The notes beneath the pieces were generated by a model, which saw only the letters and a program-made list of their open reading frames with translations, was not told the origin of the DNA and did no database searches. The translations under genes were made by a program, and so were the position numbers. Shown here in pieces: positions 52,382 through 60,691 of a DNA stretch of 64,000 bases; within the stretch, counting starts at the first letter, position 1, and each line of letters opens with the position of its first letter. This DNA comes from Mycobacterium numidiamassiliense. Its GTDB lineage: Bacteria > Actinomycetota > Actinomycetes > Mycobacteriales > Mycobacteriaceae. The stretch lies in assembly GCF_900157365.1 (NCBI RefSeq), contig NZ_FUEZ01000004.1, forward strand, positions 1,103,066 through 1,167,065, read 5' to 3'.

Positions 52382-53580
52382 GACGGCACTCGCTGAATGA
52401 TGGTGCCGGTGCCCAATCCGCCGCCGCAGCACATCGTGACTAGGCCCAGGTCGGCCTCGCGTCGTTCAAGTTCGGCGACCAGCGTCGCAATCAACCGGGC
52501 GCCGGTGGCCCCGACCGCGTGGCCGAGGGCGATCGCACCGCCGTTGACATTGACGCGTTCTGGTTCGACCTTGAGCTCCCGCTGCCAGGCGAGCACCACC
52601 GAAGAGAACGCCTCGTTGACCTCGAAGAGATCAATGTCGGCGACCGATAGATCGTTGCGTTCCAACAGCTTTCGCGTGGCCGGGATGGGTCCGGTCAGCA
52701 TGATGATCGGATCGACGCCGACTGTGGTCTGGTCGATGACGCGGGCCCGGATGCGAAGCCCGTGCTCGCGCGCCGCCTCCCGGGAGCAGAGCAGCACGGC
52801 CGCGGCTCCGTCGGAGATGGGCGAGGAGGTGCCCGCCGTGATTCGTCCGCCCTCCGGCCGGAAGACTGGCCGCAATCCGGCCAGCGTGTCGACAGTGGTT
52901 GCGGGGCGCACGCATTGGTCGCTGTTGCGAATCTCGCCGTCCAGCATCAACGGCACCATCTCGTTGTCGAAGCGGTGCTCGGCGGTCGCGGTGGCCGCGG
53001 CCTTATGGGATCGGGCGGCGAACTCGTCCATCTCTGATCTACTGATGTCCCACCGGTCGGCGATGAGTTCGGCGCTCTCGCCTTGGTGCACGAACTTGTA
53101 CCGGTCGCGCAGTTCGGACGGCCAGGGCTCGCCGTACAGCTCGGCGATCTTGGCGGGGGAGTCGATCGGCACGTGGCCCATGTGTTCGACGCCGCCGGCG
53201 ATGACGATGTCGTGGGTACCGGACGCGATCAGAGCGGCCGCCATCTCCACGGCCGTCTGCGCCGAGCCGCAGCGGCGGTCCAGGGTCGTTGCCGGCACCT
53301 CAGGCGGGAATCCGGCCTGCAGCCAGGCATTCCGGCCGATATTGCGGGACTGTTCGCCGAACGGTGCAGTGCAGCCGATGATCAGGTCGTCGACCGCGGC
53401 GGGGCGGATTCCGGTGCGGTTGATCAGGTCGGTGTAGCACGCTGCGAGGATCACGTTGGGGTGTACGTCGCGATACCAACCGCGTTCGGGATGTGACTTG
53501 CCGATGGGTGTGCGCACCGCCTCGGCGATGAAGACCGCCCGTCCGGCCCGGGTGAAGGGTCCGTCGACTTGGGCAACCAC
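52378..53580 (-). CDS. Acetyl-CoA acetyltransferase (thiolase)
   Basis: A 400-residue thiolase. The nucleophile lies in TTLDRRCGSAQTAVEMAA. The His loop is NVNGGAIALGHAVGATGAR and the second Cys site is MCCGGGLGTG, with FEVNEAFSSVV between. It starts at GTG 53580, directly beside the upstream SDR stop. It would cleave a 3-ketoacyl-CoA, releasing acetyl-CoA or propionyl-CoA. All expected catalytic residues are visible. Confidence 0.92.
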   Translation of the reverse strand: MVAQVDGPFTRAGRAVFIAEAVRTPIGKSHPERGWYRDVHPNVILAACYTDLINRTGIRPAAVDDLIIGCTAPFGEQSRNIGRNAWLQAGFPPEVPATTLDRRCGSAQTAVEMAAALIASGTHDIVIAGGVEHMGHVPIDSPAKIAELYGEPWPSELRDRYKFVHQGESAELIADRWDISRSEMDEFAARSHKAAATATAEHRFDNEMVPLMLDGEIRNSDQCVRPATTVDTLAGLRPVFRPEGGRITAGTSSPISDGAAAVLLCSREAAREHGLRIRARVIDQTTVGVDPIIMLTGPIPATRKLLERNDLSVADIDLFEVNEAFSSVVLAWQRELKVEPERVNVNGGAIALGHAVGATGARLIATLVAELERREADLGLVTMCCGGGLGTGTIIQRVPS

Positions 53581-54351
53581 CTAGATCACCGTCCCGCCGT
53601 CAACAGGTAGTACCTGGCCGGTGATGTAGCTGCCGGCATCCGACGCCAGGAACAGAAAACTCGGTGCAATCTCCTCCGGGATGGCCCAGCGCGCCAACGG
53701 AATACGGGCCAGTGTCTTGGCTGCCAACTTCTCGTTCGCGCGGATGTTGGCTGTCATGGCGGTTGCGGCCAGTGGCGCGATCGCGTTCACGGTCACCGAT
53801 TTGCGGGCTAATTCACGGGCGAGTGACTTCGTCAGTCCGATGATTCCCGCCTTGGCTGCGCCGTAGTTAACCTGGCCGATGGTTCCCGTCAGGCCGGCCG
53901 CAGAGGTGACGTTGATGATTCGTCCTCGGCCGTCATCGGGCAGAAGCCCTTGTGCGGCGTGGCTGCACAGGAAACTGCCGACGAGATGGATGTCGAGGAT
54001 CCGGCGGAAGATCTCCTCGGTCTGGTCGGCGAACATGGCCGGGGCGACCGCCCCGGCATTGTTGACAAGGATATGCAGCGTCCCGCCGGTCAGGGCAGCG
54101 GCCCGCGCCACGGCCTCTTCGGCCGACGCCGCGTCACGCACATCGAATGCAAAGGGATCCGCGTTGCCGCCGCCGGTGATGATCGCCTCGGCGACCGTTG
54201 CGGCGGCGTCCTTGTCGACGTCGGTGACCAGCACGGCCGCACCGGCGTCGGCGAATGCTTTTGCGACGGCAGCGCCGACACCGCCGCCGGCCCCCGTCAC
54301 CAATGCCGATCGGCCGTCAAGGCGGAAGACCTCGGCCAGTTCACGTGTCAT
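53581..54351 (-). CDS. SDR dehydrogenase, FabG-like
   Basis: A 256-residue short-chain dehydrogenase with LVTGAGGGVGAAVAKAF (NAD(P) site), LVNNAGA, the catalytic Ser in NVTSAAGLTG and YGAAK, and the end YITGQVLPVDGGTVI. It likely acts on a hydroxyacyl-CoA or a ring alcohol. Its ATG shares one base with the fadE stop. It differs from the BadH-like SDR in the same operon, so two alcohol oxidations are available. Confidence 0.88.
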   Translation of the reverse strand: MTRELAEVFRLDGRSALVTGAGGGVGAAVAKAFADAGAAVLVTDVDKDAAATVAEAIITGGGNADPFAFDVRDAASAEEAVARAAALTGGTLHILVNNAGAVAPAMFADQTEEIFRRILDIHLVGSFLCSHAAQGLLPDDGRGRIINVTSAAGLTGTIGQVNYGAAKAGIIGLTKSLARELARKSVTVNAIAPLAATAMTANIRANEKLAAKTLARIPLARWAIPEEIAPSFLFLASDAGSYITGQVLPVDGGTVI

Positions 54352-55517
54352 CAGTAGCTCCTCGGCAGACCGAGCACGTGCGAACCCAGGAAGTTGAGGA
54401 TCATCTCCTGGCTGATCGGTGCGATCCGGGTCAGTCGCGCCTCACGGAAGTATCGCGCCACGTGGTACTCCTCCGAGTAACCCATGCCACCGTGGGTCTG
54501 CAACGCTCGATCTGCGGCGTTGAAACCGGCTTCGGCACAGAGGTATTTGGCGGTGTTGGCCTCCCGCCCGCACGGTTTGCCGCTGTCATAGAGCCAGGTA
54601 GCCTTGCGCAACATCAACTCGGCGGCATCCAGTTGCGCCAACGAGTCGGCCAGCGGGAATTGGATACCCTGGTTCATCCCGATCGGGCGTCCGAATACTT
54701 CGCGCTCGTTGCCGTAGCGAACCGCCGCGCGCAGGGCGGCGCGGCCAATTCCGAGCGCTTCGGCAGCGATCAGACAGCGTTCGGGGTTCAGGCCGTCGAG
54801 GATGTACTGAAAACCCTTGCCCTCCTCACCGACTCGATCTTCGACGGGGATTTCCAGGCCGTCGATGAACAACTCATTGGAGGTCACGGCGTTACGGCCC
54901 ATCTTCAGGATCGGCCGAATCTCGACTTTGCTGCGGTCGAGGTCGGTCAGGAACAACGTCAGGCCGTCGGTCTTACGGGTGACGTCTTCGAATTTGGTTG
55001 TGCGGGTGAGTAACAGAATCTTTTCGGATTCCATCGCCTTGGAGATCCACACCTTCCGTCCGTTGACCAGATAGTGATCGCCCTGGCGGTGCGCGAATGT
55101 GGTGATGCGCGTGGTGTCCAGCCCCGCACCCGGTTCGGTGACCCCGAAGCAGACGTGCAAATCACCTGTCACTATGCGGGGCAGCGTGCGCGCCTTCAGG
55201 TCGGCGGAACCATGCACGATCACCGGATGCATGCCGAAGATCGACATGTGGATCGAGCTGGCGCCGTTCATTCCAGCGCCGGACGCGGCGACCTCCTCGA
55301 GCAGGATCGAGGCCTCGGTGATGCCGTAGCCGTGGCCGCCGTACTCCTCAGGTGCAGTGATGCCCAGCCAACCCCCGCCGGCGAAGGCGTCGTAGAACTC
55401 CTGCGGGAATTCGTGGTTGTGGTCCTTGGTCATCCAGTAGTGGTCGTCGAACTTGCCGGCGAGCTCCGCCACCGCGGAACGGATCGTCTGCTGATCGTCG
55501 GTTAACTCGAAGTCCAC
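54351..55517 (-). CDS. Acyl-CoA dehydrogenase (fadE-type)
   Basis: A 388-residue FAD enzyme that introduces the alpha-beta double bond. Blocks are AGMNGASSIHMSIFGMHPV, VCFGVTEPGAGLDTTRITTFA, YLVNGRKVWIS and LQTHGGMGYSEEYHVARYFREARLT, with a Glu in the usual GGMGY..E region. GTG 55517 follows GGAG at about 55528; the upstream frame includes non-coding palindrome DNA. Two GntR-type half or near sites lie directly upstream, suggesting this is the first gene of an operator-controlled unit running to 45983. Confidence 0.9.
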   Translation of the reverse strand: MDFELTDDQQTIRSAVAELAGKFDDHYWMTKDHNHEFPQEFYDAFAGGGWLGITAPEEYGGHGYGITEASILLEEVAASGAGMNGASSIHMSIFGMHPVIVHGSADLKARTLPRIVTGDLHVCFGVTEPGAGLDTTRITTFAHRQGDHYLVNGRKVWISKAMESEKILLLTRTTKFEDVTRKTDGLTLFLTDLDRSKVEIRPILKMGRNAVTSNELFIDGLEIPVEDRVGEEGKGFQYILDGLNPERCLIAAEALGIGRAALRAAVRYGNEREVFGRPIGMNQGIQFPLADSLAQLDAAELMLRKATWLYDSGKPCGREANTAKYLCAEAGFNAADRALQTHGGMGYSEEYHVARYFREARLTRIAPISQEMILNFLGSHVLGLPRSY

Positions 55518-55560
55518 GCTGATCTCCGTTTCACAAAGGCAGAATGGTCTGAATAATACT

Positions 55561-55575
55561 AATGGACAGACCAAA
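55561..55575. promoter_or_regulatory. GntR-type operator candidate, site 3
   Basis: AATGGACAGACCAAA, with one mismatch in the TGGTCAGACCA core, 44 bases upstream of the fadE start. A half-like copy, ATGGTCTGAATA, lies at 55544-55555 between this site and the gene. It sits between the two fadE genes, implying a separate promoter for the downstream operon. Confidence 0.6.
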
Positions 55576-55595
55576 AGAAAAGGCGGGCCTCGTCG

Positions 55596-56684
55596 TCATG
55601 AGACGGCCGGCAGGATCGGCAGCATCGAGGCGATCTGTTCGTTCCACGCCTCGGGCGAGCCGAACAGGATGCGGTTGAGCTTGGCCCGCTTGTAGAACAA
55701 TTGCAGGTCGTATTCCCAGGTGTACCCGATGGCGCCGTGCACGGTCAGCGCCGAGTCGGCAAGCTCAGCGCAGTGCGCGGTCACCTGGGCCTTGGCGGCC
55801 GCTGCGTGAAGGCTGGCCTCGGGTCCTCGGTGTTGGAGCGAGGCGGCCGCGAACAGCGCGATGGATTGACCGGCTTCTATGGTGACCAGCATCTGCGCAC
55901 AAGCGTGCTTGACAGCCTGGAAGGCTGCGATCGGGCGACCAAATTGCTTGCGCTGCTTGGCGTATTCTACGGTCATGTCGAGCATGCGCTCGGCCGCGCC
56001 GACAGCGTCGGCGGCCACCAGGACGGCGGCACGGTCCGCGAGCCCGGTAAGCGCGGCTTTGGTGTCCTCGTCTAAGTCGACGGGGCGACCAACCGCAGAG
56101 TCGAAGAGTACGTCGCCAACGGCGCGGGAACGATCTAATAGTGCCCGCGGCCGAACGTCCACGCCGTCCGCGTGGCGCTCGACGATACACAGCAGAGTTG
56201 CGCCCTCTGGTGTACTCGCCGGAACCAGGAAGTGGTCGCCTTCGTTAGCGGCCACCACGCACGGCACCTGCCCGCTGAGTCGCCCGTCGCGGCACTGCAC
56301 CTCGATGTGCACGGCCGGAATTCGATCGCTGCGTACCGCCGCAACGGTCAGTTCGCTTCCTTCCAGGGCCGCCTGCGTCAACGCAGGTTCGCCTGCAAGT
56401 GCATCCGTGGCCACCGCTCGGGCCAGCCACCGGGCCGAAGGCGCGGCCACACGTCCCAGTTCCCGGGCGGTCAGCGCCAGCTCGAGCAATCCGCCACCTT
56501 GACCGCCGAGGGCCTCGTCGAAACCCACTCCGGCCCAACCGTCCCCGGTCAGCAAATCGTCGAATTCCCGCTGATCGCCGTTGTCGATCCAGGACCGTAC
56601 TTGCTCGGGTGCGGCTCTTGCTGCCAGCCACTCGCGCAGTGAGTCCGCGTAGAGGTTCTGCTCGTCCGACAGCTCCCAATGCAT
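55596..56684 (-). CDS. Acyl-CoA dehydrogenase (fadE-type, smaller partner)
   Basis: A 362-residue acyl-CoA dehydrogenase-like protein, more divergent than its neighbour. Recognisable parts are GWAGVGFDEALGGQGGGLLELAL, VEYAKQRKQFGRPIAAFQAVKHACAQML and VHGAIGYTWEYDLQLFYKRAKL. The FAD-loop region of the middle domain is reduced, as in the smaller subunits of mycobacterial alpha2-beta2 acyl-CoA dehydrogenases. A heteromer with the protein at 54351 is likely. ATG 56684 follows GGGAGAAG and is divergent from the GntR gene. Confidence 0.85.
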   Translation of the reverse strand: MHWELSDEQNLYADSLREWLAARAAPEQVRSWIDNGDQREFDDLLTGDGWAGVGFDEALGGQGGGLLELALTARELGRVAAPSARWLARAVATDALAGEPALTQAALEGSELTVAAVRSDRIPAVHIEVQCRDGRLSGQVPCVVAANEGDHFLVPASTPEGATLLCIVERHADGVDVRPRALLDRSRAVGDVLFDSAVGRPVDLDEDTKAALTGLADRAAVLVAADAVGAAERMLDMTVEYAKQRKQFGRPIAAFQAVKHACAQMLVTIEAGQSIALFAAASLQHRGPEASLHAAAAKAQVTAHCAELADSALTVHGAIGYTWEYDLQLFYKRAKLNRILFGSPEAWNEQIASMLPILPAVS

Positions 56685-56752
56685 CGCTTCTCCCAGTGGT
56701 CGTTACCGGTGACCGGCAATGGTGCCGACGTGGTTGGTCGTCAGGTGGTAAT

Positions 56753-56767
56753 TTGGGTCTGACCATA
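56753..56767. promoter_or_regulatory. GntR-type operator candidate, site 4
   Basis: TTGGGTCTGACCATA, core GGTC-T-GACC, in the divergent promoter between the smaller fadE gene and the GntR gene, 20 bases before the GntR start. Expected for an autoregulator that also controls its divergent neighbour. Confidence 0.7.
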
Positions 56768-56786
56768 AGTCCATTGAGGAGGCGTG

Positions 56787-57542
56787 ATGGAGGGTGACGG
56801 CGCGCGGTCTGCCATCACGCTTGGACCGGTGGACGTGCCGAAGGCACCCGATGTGCTGGCACGCGAATTGCGCGAGCGGATTCTCAGCGGTGAACTGAAA
56901 GAAGGCGCCGCGCTTCCTGCTGAACGTGAGTTGGTCAAACAAACCCAGATGAGCCGCGCGACAGTACGTGAAGCGCTCAGGATTCTGGAGGTGCAGAACC
57001 TGGTGCGGGTCAAGGCGGGTCGGGCTGGCGGTGCGTTCGTCCAACGTCCGACCACGGCTTCGATGGCCAAGTCGGTGAGCACGTTGATCCGCGGTCGGCA
57101 AATCAAGCTGGCGGATTTGATGGAGACGCGCGAAGCATTGGAGCCGTTTTGTGCCGAGCTTGCCGCGATCAAGCGCACCGAAGCGGATCTGGCGACGCTG
57201 GATCGCGCGAACGGTGCCATTGCCGCTCCGGACGCCGACCTGTCGCAGTTCCTGCAGGCCAACGTTGACTGGCACGTGGGAGTGGCAATTGCGAGTCACA
57301 ATGAGCTCTTGATCGGCTTCATGACCGCGCTGTCGCAGGCTATCTATACCGGCACGGAGAATGCCGCGTTCGTCGATGACTCCGTGCGCGCAGCGACCGC
57401 GCGCGCGCACAAGTCGGTCACCAAGGCGATCCGTGACAAGGACGCCGAGACAGCCGGGCGCCGAATGCGCACACATGTGCATACCTACGCGGCGGCTGCT
57501 CTGAAAGTGGATCAACGGGACTCCATCACGGTCGACAATTGA
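56787..57542 (+). CDS. GntR-family regulator, FadR/FCD type
   Basis: A 251-residue repressor. The winged helix at residues ~15-75 shows LRERILSGELKEGAALPAERELV and SRATVREALRILEVQNLV, with the GGAFVQRP wing. The C-terminal FCD domain (about residues 95-235) has LMETREALEPFCAELAA, then VDWHVGVAIASHN and RAHKSVTKAIRDKDAE with His/Asp positions of a metal-dependent ligand pocket. ATG 56787 follows GAGGAGG. FCD members usually release DNA on binding an acid or acyl-CoA, so a pathway thioester is the likely inducer. Five matching palindromes in the window mark its probable targets. Confidence 0.9.
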   Translation: MEGDGARSAITLGPVDVPKAPDVLARELRERILSGELKEGAALPAERELVKQTQMSRATVREALRILEVQNLVRVKAGRAGGAFVQRPTTASMAKSVSTLIRGRQIKLADLMETREALEPFCAELAAIKRTEADLATLDRANGAIAAPDADLSQFLQANVDWHVGVAIASHNELLIGFMTALSQAIYTGTENAAFVDDSVRAATARAHKSVTKAIRDKDAETAGRRMRTHVHTYAAAALKVDQRDSITVDN

Positions 57543-59482
57543 GCTGCCGCAACGACATCGCGTATAGCAGCGACGGCATCTGGGTTTTCCGCTCCGGAAA
57601 GGTCACCCGGGTCGGTGCCGAGCGCGGCGGCCCGGATCGCACGGCGCAGGATCTTGGCCGACCTCGTCTTGGGTAGCGCGTCGACCCGCCAGATCTTCGA
57701 GGGGGCGAACGGTTTGCCCAGCTCCGTGCCGACGAGCGTCTTCAGCTCGCCAGCAACGGTGTCATCGTCGAGATCGGTATCGGGTCTGGCGACCCAGAAC
57801 GCCCATACAACTTCACCTTTCAGCGGGTCGGGCATTCCGACCGCTGCGGCCTCGCTCACCGCGGGATGGATTGTCAGCGCCGACTCCACCTCAGCCGGTG
57901 CCAGTCGCTTGCCCGCAACGTTCATGACGTCGTCGGAGCGGCCCAGGATGAACCACTGGCCGTGTTCGTCCACCATGGCGAAGTCTCCGTGGGTCCACAG
58001 GCCAGGGAAGCGTGACCAGTAGGCGTCGAGGTACCTCTGGTCGTCCTTCCAGACGCCACGCGTCATCGATGGCCACGGTTGCCGGCAGACCAGTTCGCCG
58101 ACCTGCCCGCGGATGGATTGGCCCTTGTCGTCGACGACGTCGACGTCCATGCCCAGCGACGGTCCTCCGAGGGAACAGCTGAGGATCGGTTCGACTGGAT
58201 AGGGGGCCAGGAAGGAGCCGCCGACCTCGGTTCCTCCAGAGAAGTTGATGATGGGTACCCGACCCCCGAACACATCCCGCGCCAGCCAGTCGTAGGAGTC
58301 CGGATCCCACGGCTCACCGGTCGAACCCAGGACGTGCACGGAGGATAGATCCCGGGCGTGAATCTGATCGAGGGCTGATCCCTTCAATGCACGGATCAGC
58401 GTGGGTGACACACCGAGCATCGAGATCTGCTGCCGGGCAATAAGGTCCCAAAGTCGGTAGCTGTCGGGTACGTCGGGCGACCCTTCGTAGAGGACGAGGG
58501 TGGCTCCGTTGGCGTGGGTTCCGATGATCGACAGCGGACCCATGATCCAGCCCATGTCGGTGATCCAGCAGAACGCCCCATCACGGGTTATGTCGAACGA
58601 GTAGGCGACCTCGCTGGCCGTCTTGACCAGGAAGCCGGCATGGGTGTGCACTGCCCCCTTGGGGCGCCCGGTGGTACCCGAGGTGTAGCCCAAAAGAAGT
58701 GGATGCATCGCCGGGACCAGTTCGGTGGTGAGTTCGGCCGGGTGGTCAGTGAGCTCCGACCAGCTCATCGTGCTGACGTCGACATCGAGTTCGCCTGCAG
58801 CACAGATGTTGTCGACGACAATGAGGTGCTCCACACCTGGGCAGTCCTCAAGGGCGACGGCCAGCTGGGGCAACATCGGCACCTCGCGTCCTCGGCGGAT
58901 GGTCCCGTCGGCCGTCACCACTGCTGTGACATCGGCATCGGTGAGCCGGCCGGTGATCGCGGACGCGGCGAATCCGGAGAACAGGGGCACCAGCACCGCC
59001 CCGAGCGCTGCCACCGCGTAGACGGCGACGACCGCTTCCGGGATCATCGGCATGTAGAGCGCGACTGTGTCGCCTCGCCCGATCCCAAGTCGTTCCAATC
59101 CTGCTGTGGCGCTGGCGACTTCGTCGGCCAGTTGGCCGAATGTGAGTGTGGAAGTGTGGCCGTCCTCGGCCTCGTGTTGCACCGCGATACGTTCCGGATC
59201 GGCATCACGCCAGCGCCTCAGACAGGAATCGACAACGTTGAGTTGCGCACCCACGAACCAGTCTGGGTGCTCGATGCCTCGACTCAGGTCGACCACTGCG
59301 GTGTGCGGGGTGGCGAAGGTTATGCCGAGATCGTCGAGGACGGCATTCCAGTACCACACGGGGTCCGCCACAGAACGGGCTCGCAACTCGTCGATGCCGG
59401 CGAGTCCGTGCCTGCGGGCCAGACGGGTGACGTTGGCGTTGTCGACATAGTCTGGCGATGGCAGCCATCGGTAGGCGTTCAC
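57512..59482 (-). CDS. Acyl-CoA synthetase, acetyl/propionyl-CoA synthetase-like
   Basis: A 656-residue AMP-forming ligase with the N-terminal extension of the acetyl-CoA synthetase group (DPVWYWNAVLDDLGI). The adenylate loop is LLLGYTSGTTGRPKGAVHTH, the middle motif GGTEVGGSFL, the hinge LGRSDDVMNVAGKRLAPAEVE and the terminal Lys region RSAKILRR. GTG 59482 is used; a much longer frame upstream overlaps the fadE gene and is not real. It converges with the GntR gene (31-base overlap of ends). The substrate is a short or branched acid, not identifiable by sequence. Confidence 0.9.
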   Translation of the reverse strand: MNAYRWLPSPDYVDNANVTRLARRHGLAGIDELRARSVADPVWYWNAVLDDLGITFATPHTAVVDLSRGIEHPDWFVGAQLNVVDSCLRRWRDADPERIAVQHEAEDGHTSTLTFGQLADEVASATAGLERLGIGRGDTVALYMPMIPEAVVAVYAVAALGAVLVPLFSGFAASAITGRLTDADVTAVVTADGTIRRGREVPMLPQLAVALEDCPGVEHLIVVDNICAAGELDVDVSTMSWSELTDHPAELTTELVPAMHPLLLGYTSGTTGRPKGAVHTHAGFLVKTASEVAYSFDITRDGAFCWITDMGWIMGPLSIIGTHANGATLVLYEGSPDVPDSYRLWDLIARQQISMLGVSPTLIRALKGSALDQIHARDLSSVHVLGSTGEPWDPDSYDWLARDVFGGRVPIINFSGGTEVGGSFLAPYPVEPILSCSLGGPSLGMDVDVVDDKGQSIRGQVGELVCRQPWPSMTRGVWKDDQRYLDAYWSRFPGLWTHGDFAMVDEHGQWFILGRSDDVMNVAGKRLAPAEVESALTIHPAVSEAAAVGMPDPLKGEVVWAFWVARPDTDLDDDTVAGELKTLVGTELGKPFAPSKIWRVDALPKTRSAKILRRAIRAAALGTDPGDLSGAENPDAVAAIRDVVAAAQLSTVMESR

Positions 59483-59495
59483 GTTCTGTTGCCCC

Positions 59496-60686
59496 TCACT
59501 CTCGGGGCATGCCGAGGATCCGCTCGGCGACGATGTTGCGCTGGATGAACGTCGATCCGCCCGCGATCGCTGTCCCGCGTGCCTGGTTAGCCAGGCGCAG
59601 CCACCGTTCGCCCGCGGCATCGTCGTTGGGAGAGTCCTTCTCCGGCAACGAGAATTGCCCGTCCAGCTTGGACAGCGACAGGCCGAAGTCGGCGATGTCT
59701 TCGACCAGCGGGCAAAAGAACAGCTTGCCGATTGAGGTGACCGGGCCCGGTGGCGCACCGCTTGCGGCGCCGGTGATCACCCGCTGGCTGATCAGATAAT
59801 GGGTCAGGGCACGGCCGTAGAGATCTGCGACGCGTTGGCGCACCAGCGGATCGGTGCCCAGCGGACTTCCGTCGTCGCCGGTGCGCCCGGCGATCTCGGC
59901 GATCAGGTCGTTGACCGCTCCGGTGGTGTTGACCCGTCCCGTCGCTATGCCGACGCGTTCGAAGGCAAGAGTGCCCATGGCGACCCGCCACCCATCGTCG
60001 ATGTCACCGACGACATCCTCGCCTGGAACGAACACGTCGTCGAGAAACACTTCGTTGAACTCGGCCTCCCCGAGCATGTGCGCAAGGGGACGGATCCGCA
60101 CGCCCGCTGACTTCATGTCCAGCAGAAAGTAGGTGATTCCGCGATGTCGGGGTCCTCCGCCGGTGCGGGCCAACAGGATTGCGTGTGCGGCCAGCTGTGC
60201 GCGGCTTGTCCAGATCTTCTGCCCGGTGATCCGCCAGCCGCCGTCGACCTGGACCGCTGCGGTGCGCAGTGAGGCAAGGTCCGAGCCGGATTCCGGCTCG
60301 GAGAACAACTGGCACCAGACGTGCTCGCCAGTGAGGATCGGCCGCAGGTATCGCTTCTGCTGTGCGGCGGTACCGAAGGCGATGATCGTCGGCCCGGTGA
60401 AGTCTTCGCCGATGATGTTGAGACGCTCCGGGGCCTTTGCGCGATCGAGTTCTTCGGTGAATACCGCTTTGAGCTTGGCGTCCGCGCCGCCGCCGCCGAA
60501 CTCCTTCGGCCAGGACAGGCCGGCAAAGCCAGCGTCGAACTGTATCCGTTGCCAGCGGGCCCAGTAGTCGCGCTTGTCTTCCAGGCGGTGCGGCTCGGCC
60601 CCGCCGAGCTTCGGCAGGGTCTCGGCGAGCCAGGAGCGAACGCGGTCGCGGAATTCGGCCTCGGCGGGACTGTCGTTAAGATCCAT
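59496..60686 (-). CDS. Acyl-CoA dehydrogenase (fadE-type)
   Basis: A 396-residue acyl-CoA dehydrogenase. Blocks are FAGLSWPKEFGGGGA, CQLFSEPESGSDLASLRT, WRITGQKIWTSRAQ and the end STFIQRNIVAERILGMPRE. The usual SEIQRN of this end reads TFIQRN, a change worth noting though it need not abolish activity. It lies 13 bases from the ligase downstream and 5 bases from the AliA-like ligase upstream, in a reverse-strand operon. Confidence 0.9.
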   Translation of the reverse strand: MDLNDSPAEAEFRDRVRSWLAETLPKLGGAEPHRLEDKRDYWARWQRIQFDAGFAGLSWPKEFGGGGADAKLKAVFTEELDRAKAPERLNIIGEDFTGPTIIAFGTAAQQKRYLRPILTGEHVWCQLFSEPESGSDLASLRTAAVQVDGGWRITGQKIWTSRAQLAAHAILLARTGGGPRHRGITYFLLDMKSAGVRIRPLAHMLGEAEFNEVFLDDVFVPGEDVVGDIDDGWRVAMGTLAFERVGIATGRVNTTGAVNDLIAEIAGRTGDDGSPLGTDPLVRQRVADLYGRALTHYLISQRVITGAASGAPPGPVTSIGKLFFCPLVEDIADFGLSLSKLDGQFSLPEKDSPNDDAAGERWLRLANQARGTAIAGGSTFIQRNIVAERILGMPRE

Positions 60687-60691
60687 GTCCC

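Noticed and set aside
57512..59758. A 748-codon start for the acyl-CoA synthetase
   Set aside because: The extra region overlaps the upstream fadE gene on the same strand in another phase. GTG 59482 gives the normal beginning.
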